Position numbers and translations under genes: made by a program. Positions 1 to 14,387 of a DNA stretch of 64,000 bases are shown here, piece by piece. The notes below the pieces were generated by a model. It had not been told where the DNA came from and did not search any database. It saw nothing but the letters and a program-made list of their open reading frames with translations. The stretch is from assembly GCF_039405155.1 (NCBI RefSeq), contig NZ_CP135049.1:1-64000 (forward strand), read 5' to 3'. Each line of letters opens with the position of its first letter. The first letter of the stretch is position 1. This stretch comes from Buchnera aphidicola (Taiwanaphis decaspermi). GTDB lineage: Bacteria > Pseudomonadota > Gammaproteobacteria > Enterobacterales > Enterobacteriaceae.

Positions 1-1881
1 ATGCGAATGTTATTAATGAATAAAAACAATTTTGACGTCATTGTTATAGGTGGAGGACACGCTGGATCCGAAGCATCTTATTTATCTTCCAACAAAAAAC
101 TAAAAACACTTCTATTAACACAAAAAATAAACAGAATAGGTGAATTATCCTGTAATCCATCAATAGGAGGTATAGGAAAAAGTCATTTGGTTAAAGAAAT
201 AGATGCATTAGGTGGAATTATGGCTTTAGCTGCTGATTATTCAGGAATACAATTTAGAATTTTAAATTCTAGTAAAGGAAGAGCAGTTAGATCTACTAGA
301 GTACAAATAGATCGTAATCTATATAAAAAATATATTTTTAATATATTAAGCAATCAAAAAAAATTAAAAATATTAGAAGAAGAAGTGGAAGATATTATTA
401 TTAAAAACAATAAAGTAATAGGTGTTTTTACTAATAAAAAAACAACTTTTTTTGCTAAATCGATTGTATTAACTACTGGAACTTTTTTGAATGGTAAAAT
501 TCATATAGGGAATAGTACTTACCATGGAGGTAGAATAGGTGACAAATCTTCTGTAAAGTTAGCTAATAAACTTAAAGATATTCATCCTCGTAAAGGAAGA
601 TTAAAAACAGGAACCCCACCAAGACTTGATAAAAATACTATAAATTTTAAACAATTAAAATCTCAATATAGCGATTATCCATTACCATTATTTTCGTTCA
701 TTAATACACATAAACAACCTAAACAAATACCATGTTACATCACTAAAACAAATAAAAATACTCATGAAATAATTTTGAAAAATATTAAAAAAAATCCACT
801 TTATAATGGATTAATTAAAGGAGTAGGACCTCGTTATTGTCCTTCAATTGAAGACAAAGTTTTTAGGTTCAAAGATAAAGAGTTCCATCAAATTTTTTTA
901 GAACCAGAAGGTATTAAAAGTAATGTAATATATCCTAATGGTATATCCACAAGTTTTCCTTTGAATATTCAAAATAGAATTATTAATTCTATAGAAGGTT
1001 TAGAAAAAGCTAAAATAATAAAACCAGGCTATGCTATTGAATATGATTATTTTGATCCTAGAGATTTAAAACCAACATTAGAAAGTAAATTTATAAATGG
1101 TTTATTTTTTGCGGGTCAAATAAATGGAACTACAGGTTATGAAGAAGCAGCTTCACAAGGTTTAATAGCTGGTTTAAATGCTTCTTTGTATGCAAGTTGT
1201 TTGGATTATTGGTATCCTAGGAGAGATCAAGGTTATTTAGGAGTGTTGATTGATGATCTATCTACTAAAGGTACAACAGAACCTTATCGCATGTTCACTT
1301 CTCGTGCAGAATATAGATTGAATTTGCGTGAAGATAATGCTGATTTACGTTTAACAAAAATTGCAAAAAAATTTAATTTAATAAGTAATAACAGGTGGTT
1401 AAAATATATAAAAAAATATAAAAAAATAAACAAAGAAAAAGATAGATTATCAAAAATAAAAATATCATCTTCTTCTGAAGAATTTAAAAAACTAGGTATT
1501 TTTTTTTCTAAAAATAAAATTTATAATGGTTTAGATTTACTCAAACAACCATACATTACTTATGAAAAATTGCTAAAAATAGAAAAATTTGAGCCAAAAA
1601 TAAAAGACAAAGAAATATATAATCAATTAGAAGCGGATATAAAATATCATGGTTATATAAAATTACAACAAAAAGAAATAAACAGACAAATTTTTTATGA
1701 AAAAACTATATTACCAACAAATTTGAACTATTCAAACATTTATGGATTATCTAAAGAAGTAATAACTAAATTATTAAAATATAAACCTTTTTCTTTAGGA
1801 CAAGCATCTAGAATAGAAGGAATTACTCCAGCATCTATATCTATTTTATTAATATATTTAAAAAAAAAAAAAATTATTTAA
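1..1881 (+). CDS. mnmG: MnmG (GidA), tRNA U34 carboxymethylaminomethyl-modifying enzyme
   Basis: FAD-dependent partner of MnmE; together they modify U34 of tRNAs reading split codon boxes. A Rossmann FAD motif GGGHAGSEA lies at residues 17-25, followed by family blocks such as [16 protein letters not shown] and, near the C-terminus, [14 protein letters not shown]. Length is 626 aa against about 629 in E. coli. The reading frame is open from base 1, but alignment with E. coli favours the third ATG at base 16; no ribosome binding site can be judged because the window begins here. The last codons run through 14 consecutive A (1860-1873), so only the final few residues would change if that tract slipped. 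MnmE is encoded at 16038. Confidence 0.95.
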   Translation: MRMLLMNKNNFDVIVIGGGHAGSEASYLSSNKKLKTLLLTQKINRIGELSCNPSIGGIGKSHLVKEIDALGGIMALAADYSGIQFRILNSSKGRAVRSTRVQIDRNLYKKYIFNILSNQKKLKILEEEVEDIIIKNNKVIGVFTNKKTTFFAKSIVLTTGTFLNGKIHIGNSTYHGGRIGDKSSVKLANKLKDIHPRKGRLKTGTPPRLDKNTINFKQLKSQYSDYPLPLFSFINTHKQPKQIPCYITKTNKNTHEIILKNIKKNPLYNGLIKGVGPRYCPSIEDKVFRFKDKEFHQIFLEPEGIKSNVIYPNGISTSFPLNIQNRIINSIEGLEKAKIIKPGYAIEYDYFDPRDLKPTLESKFINGLFFAGQINGTTGYEEAASQGLIAGLNASLYASCLDYWYPRRDQGYLGVLIDDLSTKGTTEPYRMFTSRAEYRLNLREDNADLRLTKIAKKFNLISNNRWLKYIKKYKKINKEKDRLSKIKISSSSEEFKKLGIFFSKNKIYNGLDLLKQPYITYEKLLKIEKFEPKIKDKEIYNQLEADIKYHGYIKLQQKEINRQIFYEKTILPTNLNYSNIYGLSKEVITKLLKYKPFSLGQASRIEGITPASISILLIYLKKKKII

Positions 1882-3013
<1,132 letters not shown>

Positions 3014-3030
3014 TAATATGTAAAAAATAA

Positions 3031-3270
<240 letters not shown>

Positions 3271-3299
3271 TTTTTTTAATATATATATTAATATATGAA

Positions 3300-3329
3300 A
3301 TTCTTACGTTATTAAATTAACGTAAGAAT
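3300..3329 (+). promoter_or_regulatory. Stem-loop in the atpE-atpF intergenic region
   Basis: A perfect 12-bp inverted repeat: ATTCTTACGTTA at 3300-3311, 6-base loop TTAAAT, TAACGTAAGAAT at 3318-3329. It contains G/C pairs in a region otherwise almost all A/T and has no T tract after it, so it is not a classical terminator. I infer an mRNA processing or 3'-end stabilising hairpin that could raise subunit c relative to subunit b. Confidence 0.6.
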
Positions 3330-3357
3330 AAATATATTTCTAAAAAAGGAAAATAAT

Positions 3358-3828
3358 ATGAATATTAATGCAACTATTTTAGGTCAAATAATTTCATTTG
3401 TTTTTTTTGTTTTTTTTTGTATGAAATATATATGGCCACCTATATTATCTGTAATAGAACAGAGAAAAAAAAAAATATACGAAGATTTACAATATGTTAA
3501 AAATTCTATTACTAATGTAAAAATATTAGAAGAAAGAGCTGTAAGAAAAATAAATAAAGCAAAAAAAAAAGCAAATAAAATTATACAACAAGCAGATCAA
3601 AAAAAAATATTAATAATTAAAAAGGCAAAAATAAAAGCAGAAAAAGAAAAACAAAGAATAATATTTAAAACACATAATGAAATAAATATAGAAAAAAGAT
3701 TAATAAAAGAAAAACTAAAAAAAAAATTTGTTTCAATATCAATGCTTATTGCAAAAAAAATTATTAAAAATTCTATAAATGAATCTGTTGATGAAAAAAT
3801 AATAAATAAATTAGCTTCTGAATTATAA
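3358..3828 (+). CDS. atpF: ATP synthase Fo subunit b
   Basis: Peripheral stalk subunit linking Fo to F1. 156 aa, the same as E. coli. N-terminal membrane helix (about residues 5-26, ending in MKYIWPPI) followed by a long lysine-rich coiled coil through residue 120 and a C-terminal part that contacts delta. GGAAA ribosome binding site directly upstream of ATG 3358. The charged stalk has drifted strongly to lysine and isoleucine, a usual effect of AT pressure, but its heptad-like character remains. Confidence 0.93.
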   Translation: MNINATILGQIISFVFFVFFCMKYIWPPILSVIEQRKKKIYEDLQYVKNSITNVKILEERAVRKINKAKKKANKIIQQADQKKILIIKKAKIKAEKEKQRIIFKTHNEINIEKRLIKEKLKKKFVSISMLIAKKIIKNSINESVDEKIINKLASEL

Positions 3829-3848
3829 AAATGAGATTTATTTAATAC

Positions 3849-4385
3849 ATGAAAAAATTAAATTATATTGAACAAGTTTATGCAGAATCAGCATTTTATT
3901 TTGCGCGAGATACACAAAAAATATTACAGTGGAAAAATATGTTAAAAAAAACTTCCGAAATTTTTGAATATATCTACAAAAAAAACGTTATTTTTCATAA
4001 ATTTTTAGAAAAAAAAATTTTTTATTTTTTTTTGGGATTATTAAAAAATAATTTTGATAAAAATTTTATAAATTTTTTAAAAATAATTTTTTTAAATAAA
4101 AAATTGTTTTTTATTAAAAATATATTCATATGTTTTTGTAATATTTATCAAAAGTTTTGTAAAAAAGAAATTAATTTATATGTAACTACTAGCAGAAAGT
4201 TAAATAATAAAATATTAGAAAATATAAATAATATAATACAAGAAAAAATATTAAAAAAAACTAAATTAATTTGTAAAATAGATAAAAATATAATTGGTGG
4301 AATAATTATAAAATATGAGAATTTTGTGATAAATGCTAGTATTAAAAATTATTTGGACAAATTATTAAAAGTTTTAGTTAAATAA
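3849..4385 (+). CDS. atpH: ATP synthase F1 subunit delta
   Basis: Connects the top of F1 to the b dimer. 178 aa against 177 in E. coli. Identified mainly by position between atpF and atpA and by recognisable ends: YIEQVYAESAFYFA at the N-terminus and DKNIIGGIIIKYENFVINASIKNYLDKL at the C-terminus, the part most conserved in the OSCP/delta family. The middle is poorly conserved and full of Phe, Lys and Ile. Starts ATG 3849, 20 bases after atpF. Confidence 0.9.
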   Translation: MKKLNYIEQVYAESAFYFARDTQKILQWKNMLKKTSEIFEYIYKKNVIFHKFLEKKIFYFFLGLLKNNFDKNFINFLKIIFLNKKLFFIKNIFICFCNIYQKFCKKEINLYVTTSRKLNNKILENINNIIQEKILKKTKLICKIDKNIIGGIIIKYENFVINASIKNYLDKLLKVLVK

Positions 4386-4397
4386 GGATTAAAAACT

Positions 4398-5945
4398 ATG
4401 AAAATAGATGTTACTGAAATTAGTAATTTGATAAAAAAGAAAATTAAAAATTTTAATATTTCAAAAGAATTATATGATGAAGGTGAAATAATTTCTATTA
4501 GTGATGGTATCATTACTATTTATGGTTTATCTAACGTGATGCAAGGAGAAATGTTAAATTTACCAAATAATAAATATGCGGTTGCTTTAAATTTAGAATT
4601 AGATTCTGTTAGCGCTATAGTATTAGACAATTGTAATGATTTAACAGAAGGTATGAAAGTAAAATGTACTGGGAAAATGTTAGAAATTCCTATAGGAGAC
4701 AAAATATTAGGCAGAGTTATAAATAGTTTAGGATATCCTATAGATGGTAAAGGTGAAATTATTAATAATGGATATTATTTAGTAGAAAACGAAGCTCCAG
4801 AAGTAATTGATAGAGAACCGATTAATCAACCTTTACAAACAGGATATAAATCAATAGACACCATGATTCCTATAGGAAAAGGTCAAAGAGAATTAATAAT
4901 TGGTGATAGACAAACAGGAAAAACAACACTTGCAATAGATACTATAATAAACCAAAAAAATAATAACGTTAAATGTATATATGTAGCTATTGGTCAAAAA
5001 ATGTCTACTATTAATGATATTGTTCAAACATTAGAAGAACACAATTCATTATCTCATACTACGATAGTTGTTTCTTCAGCATCTGATCCAGCTTCTTTGC
5101 AATATATATCTCCATATACTGGTTGTACTATTGGGGAATATTTTCGTGATAAAGGAGAAGACGCTTTAGTAGTTTATGATGATCTGTCAAAACATGCTAT
5201 AGCATATAGACAAATTTCTTTATTATTAAGAAGACCTCCAGGAAGAGAAGCTTTTCCAGGAGACGTTTTTTATTTACATTCAAGATTGCTAGAAAGATCT
5301 TCTAGAGTTAACTCAAAATATATAGAAAAAATTACAAAAGGAAAAATAAAAAATAGAACAGGATCTTTAACTTCGTTACCTATAATAGAAACTCAAGCTG
5401 GAGATGTTTCGTCTTTCGTTCCTACTAATGTAATATCTATTACTGATGGTCAAATATTTTTGGAGTCAAATTTATTTAACTCTGGTATAAAACCTGCAAT
5501 AAATCCTGGTATTTCAGTATCTCGCGTTGGAAATTCTGCTCAAACTAACATAATAAAAAAACTATCTGGAAACATTAGAACATCATTAGCTCAATTTAGA
5601 GAATTATCTTCTTTTGCACAATTTTCTTCTGATTTAGATAAAATCACAAAAAAACAACTAATTAATGGAAATAAAATAACAAATTTATTAAAACAATATA
5701 AAAATAAACCAATGTGTATAGCAGAACAATCATTAATTTTATTCGCTATTAAATATAATTTTTTAGATGATATAAATATATGTGAAATAAATAATTTTGA
5801 ATATTTATTATTACGTTTTTTTAAAAAGAAATATATTTTACTTATAAATGAAATTAATTTGAAAGGTGAATTTAATGATATAATTAAAAACAAATTCATA
5901 AAAATAATTACAAAATTTAAAAAAAACTTGGATAAATATAAATAG
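4398..5945 (+). CDS. atpA: ATP synthase F1 subunit alpha
   Basis: Non-catalytic nucleotide-binding subunit of F1. 515 aa (513 in E. coli). Walker A GDRQTGKT at residues 169-176, Walker B region [12 protein letters not shown], and the ATP synthase alpha/beta signature near [17 protein letters not shown]. Starts ATG 4398 behind AAGGA, 12 bases after atpH. The C-terminal 80 residues are more diverged and lysine-rich than the rest. Confidence 0.97.
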   Translation: MKIDVTEISNLIKKKIKNFNISKELYDEGEIISISDGIITIYGLSNVMQGEMLNLPNNKYAVALNLELDSVSAIVLDNCNDLTEGMKVKCTGKMLEIPIGDKILGRVINSLGYPIDGKGEIINNGYYLVENEAPEVIDREPINQPLQTGYKSIDTMIPIGKGQRELIIGDRQTGKTTLAIDTIINQKNNNVKCIYVAIGQKMSTINDIVQTLEEHNSLSHTTIVVSSASDPASLQYISPYTGCTIGEYFRDKGEDALVVYDDLSKHAIAYRQISLLLRRPPGREAFPGDVFYLHSRLLERSSRVNSKYIEKITKGKIKNRTGSLTSLPIIETQAGDVSSFVPTNVISITDGQIFLESNLFNSGIKPAINPGISVSRVGNSAQTNIIKKLSGNIRTSLAQFRELSSFAQFSSDLDKITKKQLINGNKITNLLKQYKNKPMCIAEQSLILFAIKYNFLDDINICEINNFEYLLLRFFKKKYILLINEINLKGEFNDIIKNKFIKIITKFKKNLDKYK

Positions 5946-5970
5946 TGTAATAATTTAAAGGATAATTTTT

Positions 5971-6831
5971 ATGTTTAATATAAGAACGATAAAAAATAAA
6001 ATACAAAGTATTAGTAACACACAAAAGATAACTAAAACAATGGAAATGGTTTCAGCATCTAAGATGAAAAAAAATCAAGTATATATGTTTTCAGGAACAC
6101 CATATTTAAAATTAATTAAAAAAATTGTTAATAACACAATATCAATAAAAAGATTTTCTAAAAGTATTTTTTTTAAAAAAAAAAATACTAAAAAAGTTTA
6201 TTTTGTAATATTATCTTCTGATAAAGGATTATGTGGTAGTTTAAACACAAACCTTTTCAAAAAAATTTTGATTAATATTAAAAAACACATTAAAAAAAAA
6301 ATATTAGTAGAATTAATAATTTTTGGTAAAAAAGCTATCAATTTTTTTGGAAAAATCAAAAAAATAAAAATATTAAAAAAAATATATAATATAGGAGATT
6401 TTCCTAGTTTTTATCAAATAAAAAAAAATATTAAAGTAATTTTAAAACATTACAAATTAGGGAAAATAAATAAAATTTTAATAGCATATAATAAATTTAT
6501 TAACAATATTTCTAGTAAACCATTAATTAAACAATTATTACCTTTAATTAAAAAAGAAAACTGCGAAAAAAAAATATTTGACTATTTATATGAACCTAAT
6601 AGTAAATATTTATTTAATAAAATTATATGTAAATATATTAATTTTTATATTTTTCAGTGTGTTTTAGAGAACATATCTAGTGAACAATCATCAAGAATGT
6701 TAGCTATGAAAATAGCTAATGATAATTCTATTAATTATATTAAAAAATTGCAATTATCTTATAATAAAGTTCGCCAATCTATAATAACACAAGAAATTAA
6801 TGAAATAATATCTGGATCTTCAGCAAATTAA
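5971..6831 (+). CDS. atpG: ATP synthase F1 subunit gamma
   Basis: Central rotary shaft of F1. 286 aa against 287 in E. coli. The two long helices that form the shaft are visible at the ends: IKNKIQSISNTQKITKTMEM with VSASKMKK at the N-terminus, and SEQSSRMLAMKIANDNS and ITQEINEIISGSSA at the C-terminus. The Rossmann-like middle (about residues 75-210) is weakly conserved except SSDKGLCGSLN. AAAGGA ribosome binding site; ATG 5971. Confidence 0.95.
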   Translation: MFNIRTIKNKIQSISNTQKITKTMEMVSASKMKKNQVYMFSGTPYLKLIKKIVNNTISIKRFSKSIFFKKKNTKKVYFVILSSDKGLCGSLNTNLFKKILINIKKHIKKKILVELIIFGKKAINFFGKIKKIKILKKIYNIGDFPSFYQIKKNIKVILKHYKLGKINKILIAYNKFINNISSKPLIKQLLPLIKKENCEKKIFDYLYEPNSKYLFNKIICKYINFYIFQCVLENISSEQSSRMLAMKIANDNSINYIKKLQLSYNKVRQSIITQEINEIISGSSAN

Positions 6832-6863
6832 TATATTTTATAAACTTTATGAAGGATTGTTAA

Positions 6864-8255
<1,392 letters not shown>

Positions 8256-8265
8256 GGATAATTAT

Positions 8266-8664
8266 ATGTTAATTCATTTAGAAATTGTTAGTATGCAAAA
8301 AAGAATTTTTTCAGGAAATGTAAAAAACATTTCAACTTCTGGTTTTTATGGAGAATTAGGTATTTATCCAGGTCATACTCAGTTATTAACTGCGATTAAA
8401 CCTGGTTTTGTTAAATTTTTGAATAAAAATAATAAATATAATATATTTTATATTTCTGGTGGAATATTAGAAGTACAACCTAATTATGTTTCAGTATTAG
8501 GTGATTTTATAATAAAATCTAATAAACTAAATTACAAAAAAATATTAAAAAAAAAGAAAAAGTTAGAAATAAAAATTATAAAAAATAAATATTCTAAAAA
8601 TATTAAAAAAAAAATTTTAAAATTAAAAGCTAAAATTAAAGTGATAAATATGATACATAATTAA
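8266..8664 (+). CDS. atpC: ATP synthase F1 subunit epsilon
   Basis: Small regulatory subunit of the central stalk. The frame is open from 8248, inside atpD, but ATG 8266 lies 10 bases after the atpD stop and just behind TAAGGA and gives an N-terminus matching E. coli (LEIVSMQKRIFSGNVKNI). 132 aa against 139. The beta-sandwich core GELGIYPGHTQLLTAIKPG and SGGILEVQPN is clear; the C-terminal helical part is a run of Lys/Ile. Last gene of the operon; it converges on gyrB with a 19-base gap. Confidence 0.93.
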   Translation: MLIHLEIVSMQKRIFSGNVKNISTSGFYGELGIYPGHTQLLTAIKPGFVKFLNKNNKYNIFYISGGILEVQPNYVSVLGDFIIKSNKLNYKKILKKKKKLEIKIIKNKYSKNIKKKILKLKAKIKVINMIHN

Positions 8665-8683
8665 TTAATTATAAATATAATTT

Positions 8684-11098
<2,415 letters not shown>

Positions 11099-11194
11099 TT
11101 ATTTTATATGTTCATAATTTTATTGTTTAATATATTTTAAACATAAAGTAATGTAAATTATTTTTAATTTATAAAACTATTTATTTAACAAAAA

Positions 11195-12298
11195 CTAAAT
11201 TTTTAAAGGCATAATAATATATATCAGAAGATAACCGTTATTTTTTTTTTCAAGCTGAATACAAGATATTTGTTTTTCTAATAGTAAATTAATATATTTA
11301 GATTTGATAATATTTAAAATATCTAGAATATAATTAATATTAATATGAAAATTTATATTTTTTATTTCATTTTTAGTTTTTATTAATTCTTTTATCTCAT
11401 CTTGTTCTTTATTATTAGCTTTAATAATTATATTATTTTTTTTAATATTTATGTTTACAGCACAAAATTTTTCTTTTGCTATAATTGAAGCTCTTAATAA
11501 AGCATTTTTTATAATATCGCATTCTAATTTAATAATATTATTCGGTTTTTTTATAATAATGTTTTTGTAATCAGGAAATTTACTATTTATTATTTTAGAA
11601 GTAAAAATGAAATCATTTAAAACAAATCTTATATTATTATTATTGATAAATATTTTTATTTCTATATCGTTATTATCTAATATTTTTATTAGCTCTAATA
11701 TGCTATCTCTAGATATTATTACTGAGTGTTTCAAAAAATTATTTTTTATGGTAGAAACACATTTAGATAATCTATAACCATCAGTTGCTACTGTTATAAT
11801 TTTATCATTTTTTATTTTCAAATAAATACCATTCAAATAATGACGTACATCATTTTTTCCCATAGAAAAATAAATCATCTGAAACATGTATTTAATTTTT
11901 GATTGTGAAATTTTAAAACTTATTTTTTTTTCAAAATTGTTTATTATTGGAAATTTATCTACAGATAATGTTTGTAAAGTAAATGTTGCATTTTTGGACG
12001 TAATTTTTATGATATTTTTGTAGCAAATAATATCTATTAAACTATGTAAATTAAATTTTCTACAAATGTTTAAAAACTTTCTAGCATGTATTAGAAACAT
12101 GCCTTTTGTATATATTTTGTTAGCTTTTAATTTTGCTTTTATTTCTATATCTAAATTAGTTGTTATTAATATTACATCATTTGAATTAATTTTAACTAAA
12201 ATATATTTTAAAATATTTAATAAAGAATTTTTAGAAATTGATATGCAAATTTTTTGTAAAGTAACAACCATTGTTTCTCTTTTTATTGTAAATCTCAT
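11195..12298 (-). CDS. dnaN: DNA polymerase III sliding clamp (beta subunit)
   Basis: Ring-shaped processivity clamp. 367 aa against 366 in E. coli. The three-fold repeated clamp fold is poorly conserved at sequence level, but MRFTIKRETMVVTLQKIC at the N-terminus, VATDGYRLSKC in the second domain and the C-terminal GYLLIYIIMPLKI (E. coli ends in YVVMPMRL) identify it. ATG 12298 is 5 bases from the dnaA stop, so it is read with dnaA. Order dnaA-dnaN-gyrB with recF lost. Confidence 0.94.
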   Translation of the reverse strand: MRFTIKRETMVVTLQKICISISKNSLLNILKYILVKINSNDVILITTNLDIEIKAKLKANKIYTKGMFLIHARKFLNICRKFNLHSLIDIICYKNIIKITSKNATFTLQTLSVDKFPIINNFEKKISFKISQSKIKYMFQMIYFSMGKNDVRHYLNGIYLKIKNDKIITVATDGYRLSKCVSTIKNNFLKHSVIISRDSILELIKILDNNDIEIKIFINNNNIRFVLNDFIFTSKIINSKFPDYKNIIIKKPNNIIKLECDIIKNALLRASIIAKEKFCAVNINIKKNNIIIKANNKEQDEIKELIKTKNEIKNINFHININYILDILNIIKSKYINLLLEKQISCIQLEKKNNGYLLIYIIMPLKI

Positions 12299-12303
12299 TT
12301 TAA

Positions 12304-13600
12304 TTATACTATTAATGTTTGAATTAAATAACGAAAATCTATCTGTATATCTTTATTTTTTTTACGTAAGTAGTTTATTTTCCTATAGGAATACAAAATA
12401 GTAGTATGATCTCTACCACCAAAACTTTTACCTATTTCGATTAAACTTTTATTTGTTAATTTTTTAGATATAGCGATAGCTATGTGTCTAGCCATTGTTA
12501 TAGATTTATATTTATATTTAGATGTTAAATCAATTGGTGATAAATTGTAATAATTTGCTACAGTTTGTTTAATTTTTTCTATGCTTATTTTTTTTTTATA
12601 TAATATATTTTCTTTATTTATTTTTTTTATGAAATTAATTGTTATTTTTTTTTTTTTTAAATATGAAATAGTTAATATCTTATTTAACACACTTTCTAAT
12701 TCTTTAATACTAAATTTTTTATATTTATAAATATGATCAATAACCTTTTTTTTTAATTTTATATTCTTGTTTTTTAGTTTATTTTTTATGATATTTACAA
12801 TAGTTTTTTTTTTTATATTTTTTATACATATAACCATTCCCCAATTAAATCTAGATTTCAATCTTTCTTCAATATTATTTATAATATTTGGATGTTTGTT
12901 AGCAGTAATAATTATTTTTTTTTTGTTTTCTAAAATATAAATAATAGTATGCAATAATTCTTCTTGTGATCTAATTTTATTTTGAAAAAACTGTATATCA
13001 TCAATCAATAACAAGTCAACTTTTCTATAATATTTTTTAAATTTTTCAATAGAATTATTTTTTAAAGATCTAACCATATTTTCTACAAATTTTTCAGAAT
13101 GTACATAAATTACTTTTAAATTAATTTTATTCAATTTAACATAATTAACTATAGAATGTAATAAATGAGTTTTACCTAATCCAGTTTTACCATATAAAAA
13201 AAGAGTGTTATAAATATTTTTTTTGAAAATAATAATTTTTATTATTTTTATAATATATTCATTTGATTTATCCGTTATAAAATTTGAAAAACTATTTTTT
13301 TTATTGACATTGGAATGATAATTTATATCTATTTTTTTTTTTTATATAATTTTTCTTTTCATTTTTTAATGAAAATTTAATAACAGGAGCATTATTTCCA
13401 TAAATATTATTTAATAATCTACTAATGTTGTTAAAGTATTTGTTTTTCACCCAATCTAAAGCAAATCTATTAGGTGTATATAAAATTAATATTTGATTTT
13501 TTAATTCAGTTTTTATTGGTCTTATCCACATACTAAATTCTGTTGCTGGTAATTCTTTTTTTAAATATATAAGACATTTTTTCCATAATATAGATGACAT
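12304..13600 (-). CDS. dnaA: DnaA replication initiator, frame broken in a poly(A) tract
   Basis: Binds oriC and opens the duplex. The gene begins at ATG 13600 and the first frame stops at 13301, encoding domain I (WKKCLIYLKKELPATEFSMW) and a 12-residue nonsense tail. From the tract of 12 T at 13332-13343 (A in the coding sense) the shifted frame carries INYHSNVNKKNSFSNFI, Walker A GKTGLGKTHLLHSI, Walker B LLLIDDIQFFQ and the DNA-binding signature GGRDHTTILYSYRK to the stop at 12304. Dropping one A joins them into about 431 aa. No other lesion is visible and the DNA downstream of the shift is well conserved, so I infer a working gene rescued by transcriptional slippage rather than a decayed one. 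Confidence 0.85.
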
Positions 13601-13764
13601 AATTTTTAACTTTATCCTTTATAAGAAATTTATTTTTAAATTATATTTTAAATATGTTATATTATAAATTAAAAAAAAATCAATGTTATAAAATTAAAAC
13701 AAAATATATTTAATATTTTTAATTAACATTTATTATTCAAATTATTTTAATATAAAGGAAAAAA

Positions 13765-13908
13765 ATGAAACGTACTTTTCAACCATCTGTTTTAAAAAGA
13801 AAAAGAACTCATGGTTTTCGTAATAGAATGTTTAATAAAAAAGGGAGAAACATTTTATCTAGAAGAAGATCAAAAGGTAGATCTTGTTTAACTGTTTCTT
13901 CAAAATAA
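13765..13908 (+). CDS. rpmH: 50S ribosomal protein L34
   Basis: Small basic protein of the large ribosomal subunit. 47 aa (46 in E. coli): [19 protein letters not shown] at the start, [15 protein letters not shown] at the end. AAAGGA ribosome binding site at 13754-13759. Divergent from dnaA across about 160 bases, the classic dnaA/rpmH arrangement, and followed by rnpA. Confidence 0.97.
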   Translation: MKRTFQPSVLKRKRTHGFRNRMFNKKGRNILSRRRSKGRSCLTVSSK

Positions 13909-13929
13909 TAATATAAGAGATTTTTAGTT

Positions 13930-14274
13930 TTGAAAAAATTTTCTTTTCATAAAAAATATAGAATTTCAAAAACATTGAAATCAAATTTTAAAAATTATAA
14001 TTATTTAAGTAAAAAAAAAAATATATCACTTTTTTGTACTAAAAATTCTTTAAATTTTTCAAGATTAGGTATAATAATCAGTAAAAAAAAAATAAGAAAA
14101 TCATATAAACGCAATCTTCTAAAAAGAATAATTAGAGAAAGTTTTAGACATATGAAAAACAAAATATTAAAAATGGATTTTTTAATTATTATCAATAGAA
14201 AAATAAAATACATTGATAAAAAAAAATATAAAAATTTTTTATATAAAATTTGGTTGTGTAACTTAAATAAATAA
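13930..14274 (+). CDS. rnpA: RNase P protein component
   Basis: Protein cofactor of RNase P, working with the rnpB RNA encoded at 58967. 114 aa (119 in E. coli). Starts with TTG at 13930 behind AAGAGA; the family often uses a non-ATG start. The RNA-binding signature RNLLKRIIRESFR is present at about residues 60-72 and SRLGIIISKK precedes it. The rest is lysine-rich. The small frame overlapping on the other strand is a shadow. In E. coli yidD lies between rnpA and yidC; here 113 bases separate them and yidD is absent. Confidence 0.93.
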   Translation: MKKFSFHKKYRISKTLKSNFKNYNYLSKKKNISLFCTKNSLNFSRLGIIISKKKIRKSYKRNLLKRIIRESFRHMKNKILKMDFLIIINRKIKYIDKKKYKNFLYKIWLCNLNK

Positions 14275-14387
14275 ATATATTATTTATAATAATATTAAAC
14301 ATTTGTAAATTTATTTTTTTAAATTAATTTGAAATTAATTATTAAAAAAATAAAATTACTAATTATTAAAAATAATAAAGGATAATT

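Noticed and set aside
12066..12401. 111-codon plus-strand frame over dnaN/dnaA
   Set aside because: Hydrophobic-looking translation is the usual product of reading the complement of Lys/Asn-rich genes; no independent support.
13522..13530. Perfect DnaA box TTATCCACA inside dnaA
   Set aside because: It is the reverse complement of codons for a conserved Trp-Ile-Arg in DnaA domain I. A single box in coding sequence does not make an origin, and no cluster of boxes or AT-rich 13-mers with it could be defined.
13601..13764. dnaA-rpmH gap as oriC
   Set aside because: This gap is an origin in some bacteria, and one near-match (TTATTCAAA) occurs, but in A/T-rich DNA this is expected by chance. In Buchnera the origin is usually placed upstream of mnmG, outside the window.
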